Part shown: piece by piece, positions 41,413 to 51,353 of the stretch | Position numbering within the stretch: position 1 is the first letter of the stretch | How the letters are laid out: every line of letters starts with the position of its first letter | Source of the DNA: Rhizobiaceae bacterium | GTDB lineage: Bacteria > Pseudomonadota > Alphaproteobacteria > Rhizobiales > Rhizobiaceae | Assembly: GCA_025698895.1 (NCBI GenBank) | Contig: JAILWO010000002.1 | Coordinates: 434,001-498,000 of the forward strand | Direction: 5' to 3' | Length of the DNA: 64,000 nt | Made by a program: the position numbers and the translations under genes | The notes under the pieces: generated by a model | Database searches by the model: none | What the model was told of the DNA's origin: nothing | Seen by the model: only the letters and a program-made list of their open reading frames with translations

Positions 41413-42532
41413 GAGTCCTGCTCCCTTGCCCGTGCGACCGGAAACCGCCCGCCCGAGATTTCCTTTCGTCAAGCCGCGCTATCCGGCCTCCGACGCGATC
41501 GAGCGCCATTTCCGCCCGGCGCGCGAGGCCGGATTCTTCACGAATTTCGGCCCCGTCTCAAGCCGGCTGGAACGTGAACTCGGAACGAGGCTGCTTTCCG
41601 GCCGGTCGGCCATGATGTGCTCGAGCTGCACCACCGCGCTTTCGGTCGCCCTGCTGGCGCTTGACGTGTCGAGCCCGGTGCTGGTGCCGGCCTTCACCTT
41701 TCCCGCGACGGCCGGCGCGGTGACTGGAGCGGGGCTGACCGTTCTCGTCGGCGACGTCGATCCCGACACCGGCATCCTTCTGGAAGGGGAGGTGCGGCGT
41801 GCGGCCAGGCAGGGCTGCGGGGCGGTGATCGCCGTGCGGCCCTACGGCATCTGGTCGGACCTCTCGCCGCTCGCCGCCGCATGCCGCGAGGCAGGGCTGC
41901 CGCTCGTCATCGACAACGCGGCCGGGCTCGGCGTCGGCGGCGACATCGTCAGCCGGTTCGGGGTCGAGGACGCGATCGAGGCCTTCTCGCTTCATGCGAC
42001 CAAGCCCTTCGGAGTCGGCGAGGGCGGCGTGCTCGCAGTGCCGCCGGAGCCGGAGGCGCCGGGTCTGGAGGCGAAACTGCGCTCGGCCATGAATTTCGGC
42101 CTGCCGCTTGCCGATGGCAGGCTTCGCGGCAAGGGCATCAACGGCAAGATGGACGAGATGACGGCCGCGGTCGGCCATGCCGTGCTGGAGGAACTGCCGT
42201 CGCGGGTCGCCCGCAGGCAGGAAGTGGCGGGCTATTATGCGGGCAGGGCCGGGGAAGCCGGGCTGGCGACTTTCTTCCGCGCGGCCGAACACAGCACCTG
42301 GCAATGTTTCCCCGTGCTCCTGCCAGACGGCGTCGCCGCCGACGGGATCGTCAAGGCTTGCGCGGAGGAAGGCCTGATCGCGCGGCGCTACTACCATCCC
42401 GCGCTTGGCGAGGCCGGCACGCCCAATGCGCGACGGCTCGCCGCGCGGGCGGTCTGCCTGCCGGTATACGACGACGCGGCGGACGCGCCCGAAATCTGGG
42501 ACATCTTCTCGCGCGCGGTCGCGGCGGCATAG
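41411..42532 (+). CDS. DegT/DnrJ/EryC1/StrS-family aminotransferase
   Basis: A 373-residue PLP enzyme. The N-terminal SSRLERELGTRL, CTTALSVALLALD, VPAFTFPATAGA and IDNAAGLG (PLP-binding Asp) are typical. The Schiff-base Lys is in HATKPFGVGEGG at about 197. Family members aminate keto-sugars at C-4 or C-3. In this region a likely partner is the CapD/PglF-type dehydratase at 61539, which would supply a 4-keto sugar. The ATG is at 41411, sharing CATG with the divergent acetyltransferase start. Confidence 0.88.
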   Translation: MSPAPLPVRPETARPRFPFVKPRYPASDAIERHFRPAREAGFFTNFGPVSSRLERELGTRLLSGRSAMMCSSCTTALSVALLALDVSSPVLVPAFTFPATAGAVTGAGLTVLVGDVDPDTGILLEGEVRRAARQGCGAVIAVRPYGIWSDLSPLAAACREAGLPLVIDNAAGLGVGGDIVSRFGVEDAIEAFSLHATKPFGVGEGGVLAVPPEPEAPGLEAKLRSAMNFGLPLADGRLRGKGINGKMDEMTAAVGHAVLEELPSRVARRQEVAGYYAGRAGEAGLATFFRAAEHSTWQCFPVLLPDGVAADGIVKACAEEGLIARRYYHPALGEAGTPNARRLAARAVCLPVYDDAADAPEIWDIFSRAVAAA

Positions 42533-42534
42533 CG

Positions 42535-45500
42535 TCAGGCGGCTTGGTCGCGCGCCTCGATGAGGCGTCGATATTCCCGCCCATAGGCCTCGATCATCGC
42601 CTCGACCGTGTAGTCGGCCTCGTAGCGCGCGCGAGCGGCAAGGCCGGCGGCATGGCGGTGTTCGGGATCGGCAAGCCGGCGGATGGCGGCCGCGAAGCCC
42701 TCGATGTCGACGCGTCCGTCGATGAGCGGCACGACGGCGCCGGCGGCATTCTCGCCATCGCCGATCATGGCGGGAATCTCGCCGACATCGGTGGCGACCA
42801 CCGGCCGCGACCGGGCCATCGCCTCGATGAGCACCAGCGGCATGGATTCGCCGACGAAGGTCGACGGCAGGATGGCGATGTCGGCGGCCTCCAGATGATC
42901 CTGCAGATTGTCGACCTGTCCGCAAAGCCGGACATGGGCCGGCGCACCGGCGGCGACCGCGTCGGTCTCCGGTCCTTCGCCGATCAGCATCAGGTCGACG
43001 GGCAGGCCGGCCGCGTTGAGGCGCGACGTCAGTTCGACGGCCTCGCGCCAGCCCTTCTCGGCGATGGCGCGGCTGGCCAGGCACATGACCAGCGCGTCGT
43101 CGCGCAGGCCTAGCGCGGGGCGCGAAAGCGGTTTCGACGGCTCCGCCGCGACGCCGTTGCGTATCCGCGCCTCGGCTCGTGGCGCGCCGTGGACGGCGAA
43201 GACGCGGCGGTTCTTCTCCGCCGTCGGGACCCACAAATCGACCCGCTCCAGCATGGGGCCGATGCGCCCGGGGAAGGTGATGTCGACGGCCGGATGGTCC
43301 AGATGGGTCTCGTAGCAGCCATGCATGGTGACGATCCACGGCCGGCCACCCAGCGCTTCGGCGTGCTCGTGCACGAACCGGTCGGCCCACCAGATCGAGG
43401 AATGCACGACGTCGATGTCGAAACGGACCAGCACGTCCTCGAAGCCCATCGACGGATCGCCCGCATGAACGACCGCCACGCGCGGGTCGATCTTGGCGAC
43501 GACGCGTGGGTGGTCGGGGAAATGGCGGACATTGAACAGGACCACACGCCCGCCGGCGGCCGCCCAGGCATTGGCCAGCCGCACGCCGAACATCTGGCCG
43601 CCGCCGGGCGACAGGTCCGACACGGCCACCATGATGGAAGGCATCGCCTTTTCGCCGGGAGGCGGGGAGGCGGCGAGCACCCGCTCGCGCGCTTCGGGAT
43701 CGGTGATCGCGAAGCGGTCGAGATCCTCGGTGGCGAAGCGGCGGATCGCGTTTCGGGCGGCGGAAGACTGGCGCCATGTGGAGGATATGAAGCGGCGCAC
43801 CGTCTCGAACTCGGAGAAATAGACCGGCGAGCCTTCCGTGCGCTGCGTCACGGTCTGATCGTGGCGACGGTGGCGGTTGAGCGCGCGGGCGTCGTAGGCG
43901 ACCATGCCGCCGCGCATGGCGCGAAGGTAGAAGAACCAGTCGCCGCACAGCCGCATCGACCTCAGCGTCTCGGAAAACCCGGCCTCGGGCTCGAAGCGAC
44001 GGAAGATGACGCCGCTGGCATTCGGGATGGAATTGGCGATGCCGAGACCTTGATTGGCTTCCTCGTGGTCGGTGGCGCGATGGGCGCGCGACCAGCGGCC
44101 TTCGGCGATGCGGTCGAGGTAGATGGGCCCGTAGTCGCCGAGCACCTCGCCCTTGTCGTTCACGGGCACGGAGCGGGCATGGGCGAGGAAGACGTTGCGA
44201 TCGTCAAGCTCGGGCAGCAGCGCGGCGGCGAAGCCCGGCTCGCACGCATCGTCGGCCTCGGCGATCCAGATCGCCTCGGCGCGCGCCAGCGCCATGCCCT
44301 TGAGCCATTGCGGGAAGGGCGAGCCGCTGTTGACGTCGTTGACCAGCAGGCGCACGTCGGGCCGCGTGGCGGCCCGGTGCTCGAGGATTTCGAGCGAGCC
44401 GTCGGTCGAGCGGTCGTCGAGCAGGATGACCTCGAAATCCTGGAAGGTCTGGTTCCAGATGCTGTCGAGGCGCTCCTCCAGCCATGGCGCGCAATTGTAG
44501 CTGGGCACGATGACGCTGAGCCCCGGCGCGAGCCCGGCCGCCTCGCGGATGTGGTGGAGGAGCCGTGGTCCGGTGAAGGCGACGGTGTATTCGGCCTCGA
44601 CCAGCGCGCGGCCGGTCTCCCCCTGGCGGCGGCGCAGCGGGTCGTCGCCGGCATAGTCGATCACCGCGCGGGCCATGGCATCGACGTCGCCGAAGGGAAC
44701 GGCTAGCCCGCAGCCGCGCGCGACGAAGCCCGGCATGCCGCCGGCCTCCTCGAAGCACACGACCGGGGCCAGGAGGCGGGCCGCGTAGAGACAGACCAGC
44801 GGAAACGGGTCTTCCTCCGAGGGCAGCAGGAACAGGTCGGCCGCCGCGATATGGCGCTCCACGTCGTTTTCCAGGCCGGTGAAGCGCAGGCGATCGCCGA
44901 GGCCGCTGGCGGCGGCGAGCTTCTCGCAATGGGCCTGGTCCGGCCCGCCGCCGATCCACACGAACCGCGCCGGCCGGCCGATCGCCTCCAGCGCCCTGGC
45001 GGCGACCTCCACGAATGCCTGCGGCCCCTTGCGCCAGTGGACAACGCCGCAGGCGGCGACGACGAACTCGTCCTGGCGATAGCCAAGCGCGCGCTTGGCT
45101 GCACGCTTGTCGTCGAAGGTGAAGCCCTTGCGCGTTTCCTCCGCCTCCACGAAGCCGGTGACGACCCGCAGGCGCGCCGGATCGACGCCGGCCTTGCCTT
45201 CAAGCGCCTGGCTGACGGGCTCGCTGCCGCCGACGATCAGGTCGGCGCGTTCCTTGATCAGCGCGAATTCGGAAGGAAAGAGCTTCAGGATCTTCGGCAG
45301 TTCGTGGATGAAGGCGATTGTCGGCGTGCGCTCCTTCCAGAAGTCGAGAAAGCCGCCGCTGGCCGTCGAATTGAGGAAGATGGCGCGCACGTCGTCGCCG
45401 GCCCATTCGCGCAACGTTGCCTCGACTTCGGCGCGGGGCATGGTCTCCAGCATGGATTCGATGTTGCAGGTCGGCGCGATGCGGCCGAGCAGATAAGCGA

Positions 45501-45864
45501 AGGCGCCGCCGCGCATCATGACGATGCGCACGTCGTAGAGCGTCGCGGCCTTGAGCCACGCGGCGAAGGTGCGCGCCACGTGCTGGGCGCCGCCGAGTTC
45601 GGCGTCATGCGTGACGATGAGGATGGTGCCGCGGCGCCTGCCGGTGACGCCGACCGCCCTGGCAAAGACGGGCGAGGCGGCCGAACGCATGCCGTGGGCC
45701 ACGGCGCGGCCGCGCGCCACCAGAAGCGGCAGGCCACCCTCGGCCAGCGAACGCGCGGCCCGGCGGCCGTGACGCCACAGGACGGCCGGGTGGGCGGCGT
45801 AGAAGGCTGACAGGCGCAGCGCGAGCTGCGCCATCGGTCCGATCCTGCCGATCGCGGTCCTCAC
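42535..45864 (-). CDS. Giant three-domain glycosyltransferase (GT4-GT2-GT4)
   Basis: A 1109-residue protein with the same domain order as the one at 21279. First GT-B domain about 80-430 (THDAELGGAQHVA, VVHWRKGPQAFVEVA, SEEDPFPLVCLYAARLL). GT2 domain about 440-700 (LSVIVPSYNCAPWLEERLDS, ILLDDRSTDGS, WIAEADDACEPGF). Second GT-B domain about 750-1090 (LSPGGGQMFGVRLANAW, PLVLIEAMARSRPVVATDVG). It lacks the N-terminal YPD modules of the other; instead the first 75 residues are Arg/Ala-rich. GTG 45864 overlaps the stop of the epimerase gene upstream (GTGA), so they are coupled. It likely adds several sugars to one repeat unit. Confidence 0.9.
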   Translation of the reverse strand: MRTAIGRIGPMAQLALRLSAFYAAHPAVLWRHGRRAARSLAEGGLPLLVARGRAVAHGMRSAASPVFARAVGVTGRRRGTILIVTHDAELGGAQHVARTFAAWLKAATLYDVRIVMMRGGAFAYLLGRIAPTCNIESMLETMPRAEVEATLREWAGDDVRAIFLNSTASGGFLDFWKERTPTIAFIHELPKILKLFPSEFALIKERADLIVGGSEPVSQALEGKAGVDPARLRVVTGFVEAEETRKGFTFDDKRAAKRALGYRQDEFVVAACGVVHWRKGPQAFVEVAARALEAIGRPARFVWIGGGPDQAHCEKLAAASGLGDRLRFTGLENDVERHIAAADLFLLPSEEDPFPLVCLYAARLLAPVVCFEEAGGMPGFVARGCGLAVPFGDVDAMARAVIDYAGDDPLRRRQGETGRALVEAEYTVAFTGPRLLHHIREAAGLAPGLSVIVPSYNCAPWLEERLDSIWNQTFQDFEVILLDDRSTDGSLEILEHRAATRPDVRLLVNDVNSGSPFPQWLKGMALARAEAIWIAEADDACEPGFAAALLPELDDRNVFLAHARSVPVNDKGEVLGDYGPIYLDRIAEGRWSRAHRATDHEEANQGLGIANSIPNASGVIFRRFEPEAGFSETLRSMRLCGDWFFYLRAMRGGMVAYDARALNRHRRHDQTVTQRTEGSPVYFSEFETVRRFISSTWRQSSAARNAIRRFATEDLDRFAITDPEARERVLAASPPPGEKAMPSIMVAVSDLSPGGGQMFGVRLANAWAAAGGRVVLFNVRHFPDHPRVVAKIDPRVAVVHAGDPSMGFEDVLVRFDIDVVHSSIWWADRFVHEHAEALGGRPWIVTMHGCYETHLDHPAVDITFPGRIGPMLERVDLWVPTAEKNRRVFAVHGAPRAEARIRNGVAAEPSKPLSRPALGLRDDALVMCLASRAIAEKGWREAVELTSRLNAAGLPVDLMLIGEGPETDAVAAGAPAHVRLCGQVDNLQDHLEAADIAILPSTFVGESMPLVLIEAMARSRPVVATDVGEIPAMIGDGENAAGAVVPLIDGRVDIEGFAAAIRRLADPEHRHAAGLAARARYEADYTVEAMIEAYGREYRRLIEARDQAA

Positions 45865-46802
45865 GACGGTCTTTGCGTCCCGCCGCGCGGGCCGGCCGGC
45901 AGGAGCATGCGTGCCAGGCCGTCGCGGAACGCGGTCCGCGGGCGCCAGGCGAGCACGTCCCCGGCGCGCGCGATGTCGAGCTGGTTGATGTCGACATCGG
46001 TGCCGCGCCGGCCGACATGTTCGCGCCTGAAGCGCACGCCGAGAACATCCTCCATCGCGTCCAGAACCTCCGTCACCGAAAGCGAGCTTCCGCTGCCGAT
46101 GTTGACCACGGCGCGCGTTCCGGCCGGAACGGCAGCCGCCGCCTCCAGCGCGTCGACGACATCGTCGATATAGACATAGTCGCGCCGTGAGGAGCCGTCG
46201 CCGATGATTTGCACCGGCTGTCCCTGGCGATGGCGCTCCATGACGGCGGGAATGAGGCCCTGACCCTTGCGGAAGGCCTGACCCGGACCGAAGGCGTTGG
46301 CCAGGCGCAGGATCACGTGATCGAGACCGTCGACATGGCCGTGCATGCGGATGTAGTTCTCGATGGTGAGCTTCGTCAGCCCGTGCGAGCTGATCGGATT
46401 GGTGGGATGATCCTCCCGGATCGGCACGGTGCTGGTCGGCCCATAGACGGTTCCGCCGGACGACACGAAGACATAGCGCTTGACGCCGAAGCCCACGCAG
46501 TTTTGCAGAAACTCGACATGGGGGATGACGTTGTCGCGGATATCGGACACGTTGAACCGGTTTCCCAGGCCCGGGCTGGAGGTGCTCACGAGCTGGATCA
46601 CCGTCTCGACGCCGGACAGCGAGGAGGCCATCGCGATGGGATCGTCGAGACTGGCCTCTACCAAATCCGCGCTGGACCCGAAGCGCTCGACGAGCTCGGG
46701 CGCGAAATGGCGCGAAACCGCCCGCACGGGAGTTCCCCGCGCGGCCAGGCGGGAGAGCAGATGACGGCCGATAAAGCCGTTGGCGCCATAGATGCCGATC
46801 AT
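45861..46802 (-). CDS. NAD-dependent epimerase/dehydratase family protein, Tyr-to-His at catalytic site
   Basis: A 313-residue extended SDR protein, with the nucleotide loop GIYGANGFIGRHL at 3-15, FVSSGGTVYGP and the C-terminal RDYVYIDDVVDALEAA. The usual catalytic YxxxK reads SHGLTK: the codon is CAC, so the Tyr is His while the Lys is kept. It resembles UDP-glucose 4-epimerase-like proteins. It may have altered or lost catalysis. It is translationally coupled to the giant glycosyltransferase downstream, so a role in making that enzyme's donor sugar is likely. Confidence 0.87.
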   Translation of the reverse strand: MIGIYGANGFIGRHLLSRLAARGTPVRAVSRHFAPELVERFGSSADLVEASLDDPIAMASSLSGVETVIQLVSTSSPGLGNRFNVSDIRDNVIPHVEFLQNCVGFGVKRYVFVSSGGTVYGPTSTVPIREDHPTNPISSHGLTKLTIENYIRMHGHVDGLDHVILRLANAFGPGQAFRKGQGLIPAVMERHRQGQPVQIIGDGSSRRDYVYIDDVVDALEAAAAVPAGTRAVVNIGSGSSLSVTEVLDAMEDVLGVRFRREHVGRRGTDVDINQLDIARAGDVLAWRPRTAFRDGLARMLLPAGPRGGTQRPS

Positions 46803-47000
46803 GAGACGCCTGTGTCGAACAAATTGAGCATCATGTCACGGTAGCGTATGCGGAACCGAGCACGATGAGGCAAGGCCAAGAAAGCGCCGGCAGTGCTGAT
46901 TTGATACACGTCGCCGGCAAATACGCGGCCGTCATTGCCCCGCCGTAGGTTTCTGTTTAAAGCGTGGCCGCTTCGTTCGGGAAGCTGGGAGCCGATATTG

Positions 47001-48884
47001 GTGACGCCGAGAAAGAAGACAACCGAAAAGCGGGACATGCGGCGTGTCGCGGTGGTTCTGCTGGGCACCGATGCCGCCACGCGCGAGACGGCCGCGAAGG
47101 CGCTCGCCCTTCTCGGCTGCGATCGCGCCACATCGTCTGGCGATGCCGATCCGATTTCCGCCGTGAACCGGCATATTCTCGAATCGGCGGGAACCGATGA
47201 GCAGGACCTGGCTCCGCTCAATGCCGGCTGGTATCGGTCGCCGAAGGCCTATGAATTTCACGAGAAGGCGCTTTCGGCGCTGGAGGAGGCTTTCGGCGGA
47301 TCGGGCCTTTTCCTGCTCGACGACGCCTCGATCGGCCGGCTCGCACCCTTCTGGATGAACGTGCTGGAAGCCGCGGACGTGCGGCCGGTCGTCCTGTCGC
47401 TGGTCACCGGTCCGGCCGAAAACCGGACGCGCGGCCAGAATGTCGGCGATGTGCCGACAGGCGATTTTCAGTGGCTGCGCCATATGCTCGATCTGGAACA
47501 GGGCACGCGCGGCCAGGCGCGGCGGTTCCTGGACGCGCATGATGTCGTGTCGGGCGACCTGTCGCTGCCGGAGGAGTTCAGCCGCGCCTTCGGCTTCGAT
47601 CTGCCGAAATCATCCAGCACCACACGGATCGAACTGGACGCGATGCTCGGCGCGGCGCGGGAGAGCGCGTTCCAGGACGGACGTCGGCGCCCAAGGGACG
47701 CCATTGTTTCGACCTGGGCGCGCGAGGCACAGGCGATCTTCGACCGCTGGTGCGAGAAGGGGGAAACGGAGGCCGATCACGCATCGCTCGATCGCATTCG
47801 TGGGGAGTTCGACGTGGCCGCCGATGGCCTGTCGCGGCTCTTCATCGCCGCGCGTCGCGCCGCCGCGCGCGTAGAGGAACTGGAAGAGGAACTGTCGCGG
47901 CAGACGGAAGCGCACGCGCAACTGGAGGAGACGCTGCGCGAGGAGCGCGGCCGACTTGCGCAGGCGCAGAGCGCCCTGGAACAGCGGCGCCACGAAGCAG
48001 AACAGACCGCGCTGGAACTGACCGAAGCCAAACAGACCTTCAGCAGCGAGCGGCAGGCGCTGGAGCGGAAGCTGGCCGAGGAAAGGGAGCAGCACGCCCA
48101 GAAGCGCCACGAGGCGGAAGAGACCGCGCTGGCGCTGGCCAAGCTCAAGGAGACCGTCAGCAGCGAACGACAGTCGCTCGTCCAGGAAAGGGAGCAGCAC
48201 GCCCAGACGCGCGACCGGCTGGAGCAGAAGCGCCACGAGGCGGAAAGGCAGCTGGAGGAGCGCTGGAACGACATCGCTCGGCTGACGTCCGATCTTCAGG
48301 CGCGCGACAAGGAAGTGGAAAGCCTGCGCGCCGGCAAAAGCGATGCGGAAAGGCAACTGGACGAGCGCTTGAATGACATCGTCCGGCTGACCTCCGACCT
48401 TCAAGCGCGCGATGAGGATATGGAAAGCCTGCGCGCCGAGAACGCCGAGGAAGCCGAGCGCCGAGAGAAGGCAGAATCGCAGGTCCGGGAGCGGTTTGCC
48501 GAGATCGCGACATTGACGAGCCTGCTTCGGGATCGCGAGTACGAACTGGAAATCCTCGCCAAGCCGTCCTCGCCATCGTCCGAAGCAAACGAGGGTGCCG
48601 TTGCTCAGACCCCGTCGCCGGCACGGGCAAAGGGGGGCGCGCTCCGGCGGGTCGGCAAGGTGCTGAGCCCACGCATCATCGGCACGCTCGCCGCCCGCGC
48701 GCGCGCCAAGCGCGAAGCCGCCAAGCTGGAACGGAGCGGACTTTTCGACGCGGAATGGTATTTGTCGCGTTATCCGGACGTGGCCGCGGCCGGCATGAAC
48801 CCGGCCTTTCACTACGTCATGTTCGGCTTGAACGAGGGCCGCTCGCCCAATGCGGATGCGGAGGCCAGCGGCGGTGCGTTCTGA
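47001..48884 (+). CDS. Sulfotransferase-like pseudoenzyme with long coiled coil and C-terminal YPD module
   Basis: A protein of about 627 residues with three parts. Residues 10-210 align by eye with the sulfotransferase at 50320 (ALALLGCDRATSS against [25 protein letters not shown] against [31 protein letters not shown] against [13 protein letters not shown]). The PAPS-binding MHRSGTSA is replaced by a degenerate GTDAATRE. Residues about 285-520 are a long Glu/Arg/Gln coiled coil with internal repeats (RLTSDLQARD twice). Residues 580-618 form one YPD module (GLFDAEWYLSRYPDVAAAGM). GTG 47001 follows GGGAG; ATG 47037 is an alternative. A scaffold or length-sensing role is conceivable. Function is not known. 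Confidence 0.8.
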   Translation: MTPRKKTTEKRDMRRVAVVLLGTDAATRETAAKALALLGCDRATSSGDADPISAVNRHILESAGTDEQDLAPLNAGWYRSPKAYEFHEKALSALEEAFGGSGLFLLDDASIGRLAPFWMNVLEAADVRPVVLSLVTGPAENRTRGQNVGDVPTGDFQWLRHMLDLEQGTRGQARRFLDAHDVVSGDLSLPEEFSRAFGFDLPKSSSTTRIELDAMLGAARESAFQDGRRRPRDAIVSTWAREAQAIFDRWCEKGETEADHASLDRIRGEFDVAADGLSRLFIAARRAAARVEELEEELSRQTEAHAQLEETLREERGRLAQAQSALEQRRHEAEQTALELTEAKQTFSSERQALERKLAEEREQHAQKRHEAEETALALAKLKETVSSERQSLVQEREQHAQTRDRLEQKRHEAERQLEERWNDIARLTSDLQARDKEVESLRAGKSDAERQLDERLNDIVRLTSDLQARDEDMESLRAENAEEAERREKAESQVRERFAEIATLTSLLRDREYELEILAKPSSPSSEANEGAVAQTPSPARAKGGALRRVGKVLSPRIIGTLAARARAKREAAKLERSGLFDAEWYLSRYPDVAAAGMNPAFHYVMFGLNEGRSPNADAEASGGAF

Positions 48885-48922
48885 TGCGCCGCCCAGTCTG
48901 AACAACCGCCGGGAGTAGGTGT

Positions 48923-50323
48923 GTGAAGGTCACGATATTCGGAACGGGCTATGTCGGGCTCGTGCAGGCGGCGGTGCTCGCGGATGCCGGCTACGACACG
49001 GTCTGCGTGGACGTCGATCCGCTCAAGATCGCCCAGCTCATCAAGGGCCATGTGCCGATCTACGAGCCGGGGCTGGAGGCGCTGGTCAACGACAACGCCG
49101 CCGACGGCAGGCTGCGCTTCACCACGGAGGCGGCCGAAGGCGTGGCGCATGGCGAGGTGATCTTCATCGCGGTCGGCACGCCGCCGGACGAGGACGGCTC
49201 CGCCGACCTCAAATATGTGCTGGCGGTGGCCGGCTCGATCGCCGAGCACATGGCCGCCCACAAGACCGTCGTGGTCAAGTCGACCGTGCCGGTCGGCACC
49301 TGCGACAGGGTCGAGGCGCGCATCCGCCAGGGACTGGCCGCGCGCGGGCGCGCCGACCTCACCTTCGATGTGGCGTCCAACCCCGAATTCCTCAAGGAAG
49401 GCTCGGCCGTCGCCGACTGCATGAAGCCGGACCGGATCGTGATCGGCGTCTCCACCGGCCGGGCGGAACGGACCTTGCGCGAGCTCTACGCGCCGTTCAA
49501 CCGCAACCACGAGAAGATCATCGCGATGGACGTGCGCAGCGCCGAGCTGACGAAATACGCGGCCAACTGCATGCTCGCCACCAAGATCAGCTTCATGAAC
49601 GAGATGGCGAACCTCGCCGACCGGCTCGGCGCCGACATCGAACGCGTGCGCCGCGGCATCGGCTCCGACCCGCGGATCGGCTACCACTTCATCTATCCAG
49701 GCATCGGCTATGGCGGCTCGTGCTTTCCCAAGGACGTCCAGGCGCTGATCCGCACCGCCGGCGAGATCGGCTTCGAGGCCGAGCTGCTCAAGTCGGTGGA
49801 GGCGCGCAACAACAGCCAGAAGCGCTTCCTCGTCGACAAGATCGTCGATGTCTTCGGCGGCGACCTCGAAGGCAGGGTGTTCGCGCTGTGGGGGCTTGCC
49901 TTCAAGCCGAACACGGACGACATGCGCGAGGCGCCGTCGCGGGTCATCATGGAGGCGCTGTGGGCGGCGGGAGCACGCGTCCAGGCCTATGATCCCAAGG
50001 CGATGGAGGAATGCGCCCGCCTCTATGGCGACCGCGGCGACCTGGTGCTGTGCCCGACCCAGGAGGCCGCGCTCGACGGCGCGGATGCGCTGATCGTGGC
50101 GACCGAATGGAAGAGCTTCCACGCACCGGATTTCGAGGCGATGAAGGCCGCGCTCAAGCAGCCGGTGATCTTCGATGGCCGCAATCTCTACGAGCCGGAC
50201 GTCGTCGCGCGCCATGGCCTGTCCCACCACGCCGTCGGGCGCCCGGCGACGAAAAGCGGCCGGGGGTCGGTGCCGGAGGAGGTCGTGGTGCTGCCCAGCA
50301 TGGCGGCCGGGGGCGCGCGTTGA
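48923..50323 (+). CDS. ugd: UDP-glucose 6-dehydrogenase
   Basis: A 466-residue enzyme that oxidises UDP-glucose to UDP-glucuronate with two NAD+. The N-terminal [19 protein letters not shown] loop, [37 protein letters not shown] and the catalytic Cys267 in GGSCFPKDV are present, with [12 protein letters not shown] in the C-terminal domain. GTG 48923 follows GGGAGTAGG. Its stop overlaps the TTG start of the sulfotransferase gene. It supplies glucuronic acid for an acidic polysaccharide. Confidence 0.96.
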   Translation: MKVTIFGTGYVGLVQAAVLADAGYDTVCVDVDPLKIAQLIKGHVPIYEPGLEALVNDNAADGRLRFTTEAAEGVAHGEVIFIAVGTPPDEDGSADLKYVLAVAGSIAEHMAAHKTVVVKSTVPVGTCDRVEARIRQGLAARGRADLTFDVASNPEFLKEGSAVADCMKPDRIVIGVSTGRAERTLRELYAPFNRNHEKIIAMDVRSAELTKYAANCMLATKISFMNEMANLADRLGADIERVRRGIGSDPRIGYHFIYPGIGYGGSCFPKDVQALIRTAGEIGFEAELLKSVEARNNSQKRFLVDKIVDVFGGDLEGRVFALWGLAFKPNTDDMREAPSRVIMEALWAAGARVQAYDPKAMEECARLYGDRGDLVLCPTQEAALDGADALIVATEWKSFHAPDFEAMKAALKQPVIFDGRNLYEPDVVARHGLSHHAVGRPATKSGRGSVPEEVVVLPSMAAGGAR

Positions 50324-51261
50324 TCCCCTACGATACCCGGAAATACGCGCTCCTGATCGCGGGCATGCACCGCTCGGGGACATCAGCGCTGACCCGCACG
50401 CTCAGCATATTGGGCTGCGACCTGCCGGCCACGCTGATAAAGCCCAAGGTCGACAACCCGCTGGGCTTCTGGGAATCGCAGCCCATCTGGTCGCTCAATG
50501 AGGACGTTCTCGCCTCCGGCGGGTCGGACTGGAAGGACCTAAGCCCTTTCAATCCGGACTGGAACGGCTCGCCCGTCAGCCGCCCCTTCCTGGCGCGCGC
50601 GCAGGAGGTGCTCGCGGCCGAGTATGACGGGTCGCGCCTGCTGGTGCTGAAGGATCCCAGAACCTGCCGGCTCATGCCGTTCTGGATCGAGGCCGTCGAA
50701 ACCTTCGGGGCGGATCCTGTCGCCATCATCCCGATCCGACATCCCTACGAGGTCGCGGCCTCGCTCCAGAAGCGCAACGGTTTCGACCCGGTCGACGTGC
50801 AACTGCTGTGGCTGCGCCATGTGCTCGACGCGGAACATGGCAGCCGCCATCTGCGCCGGATTTTCGTCACCTTCGAAGACCTGCTCGCCGACTGGGAGCG
50901 CGTCACGGACCGGATAGCCGATCTGTTGCAGGTGGAATGGCCCCGCAAATCGCTGACCGCCAGACTTGAGATCGCGCAGTTCCTGTCCGATGAGGGCAGG
51001 CACCACCGCGTGGAAGACCGGCACGCCATGTCGATGTCTCCGATCCGATGGATAGGAGAGACATATGACATCATGAAGCGGTGGGCCGCCGGAGGCAAAG
51101 ACGGACGCGACTTCGCCACGCTCGACAGGATCAGGGGCGAATTCGACGCGGCTTCGCCGGCGCTGCGTCTGCTTGTGCTTTCGCAGCGCGAGGCGCAGGC
51201 CAGGGCGAACAGGCTGACAGCGGAAGCCGCCAAGAACAACGCGTCGAAGCAACAGGGCTAG
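50320..51261 (+). CDS. Sulfotransferase family protein
   Basis: A 313-residue PAPS-dependent sulfotransferase-like protein. The 5'-phosphosulfate loop is GMHRSGTS at 15-22, the expected start for the family; the 3'-phosphate region is around [16 protein letters not shown], with RHP at about 142. [15 protein letters not shown] gives a second conserved block. The start TTG 50320 overlaps the ugd stop codon (TTGA), so it is coupled to ugd. The coupling suggests sulfation of a glucuronate-bearing glycan. The last 60 residues are helical and resemble the pre-coiled-coil part of the protein at 47001. Confidence 0.88.
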   Translation: MIPYDTRKYALLIAGMHRSGTSALTRTLSILGCDLPATLIKPKVDNPLGFWESQPIWSLNEDVLASGGSDWKDLSPFNPDWNGSPVSRPFLARAQEVLAAEYDGSRLLVLKDPRTCRLMPFWIEAVETFGADPVAIIPIRHPYEVAASLQKRNGFDPVDVQLLWLRHVLDAEHGSRHLRRIFVTFEDLLADWERVTDRIADLLQVEWPRKSLTARLEIAQFLSDEGRHHRVEDRHAMSMSPIRWIGETYDIMKRWAAGGKDGRDFATLDRIRGEFDAASPALRLLVLSQREAQARANRLTAEAAKNNASKQQG

Positions 51262-51353
51262 AAGGCTAGCAAAGGTTGCGGGGCTGCGATTCGGCGCACT
51301 ATAAGCCGGGGATTCCGGGGCGGGGTCTTCAGGATGAGGGACGCGACGTTGTG

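Noticed and set aside
41558-43948. 796-codon minus-strand frame
   Set aside because: It overlaps DegT and the giant glycosyltransferase in another frame; the product is Arg/Gly/His-rich, a normal shadow in high-GC DNA.
43189-44706. 505-codon plus-strand frame inside the giant glycosyltransferase gene
   Set aside because: Shadow frame; the minus strand shows all glycosyltransferase motifs. Frames 48812-50383 minus (opposite ugd), 61557-63008 minus and 4075-5277 minus were dismissed likewise.
47610-48905. Minus-strand 431-codon frame rich in leucine and phenylalanine, considered as a membrane protein
   Set aside because: It is the antisense of the coiled-coil coding sequence, where Glu/Lys/Gln codons read backwards give Leu/Phe/Leu; no real membrane pattern or start site.
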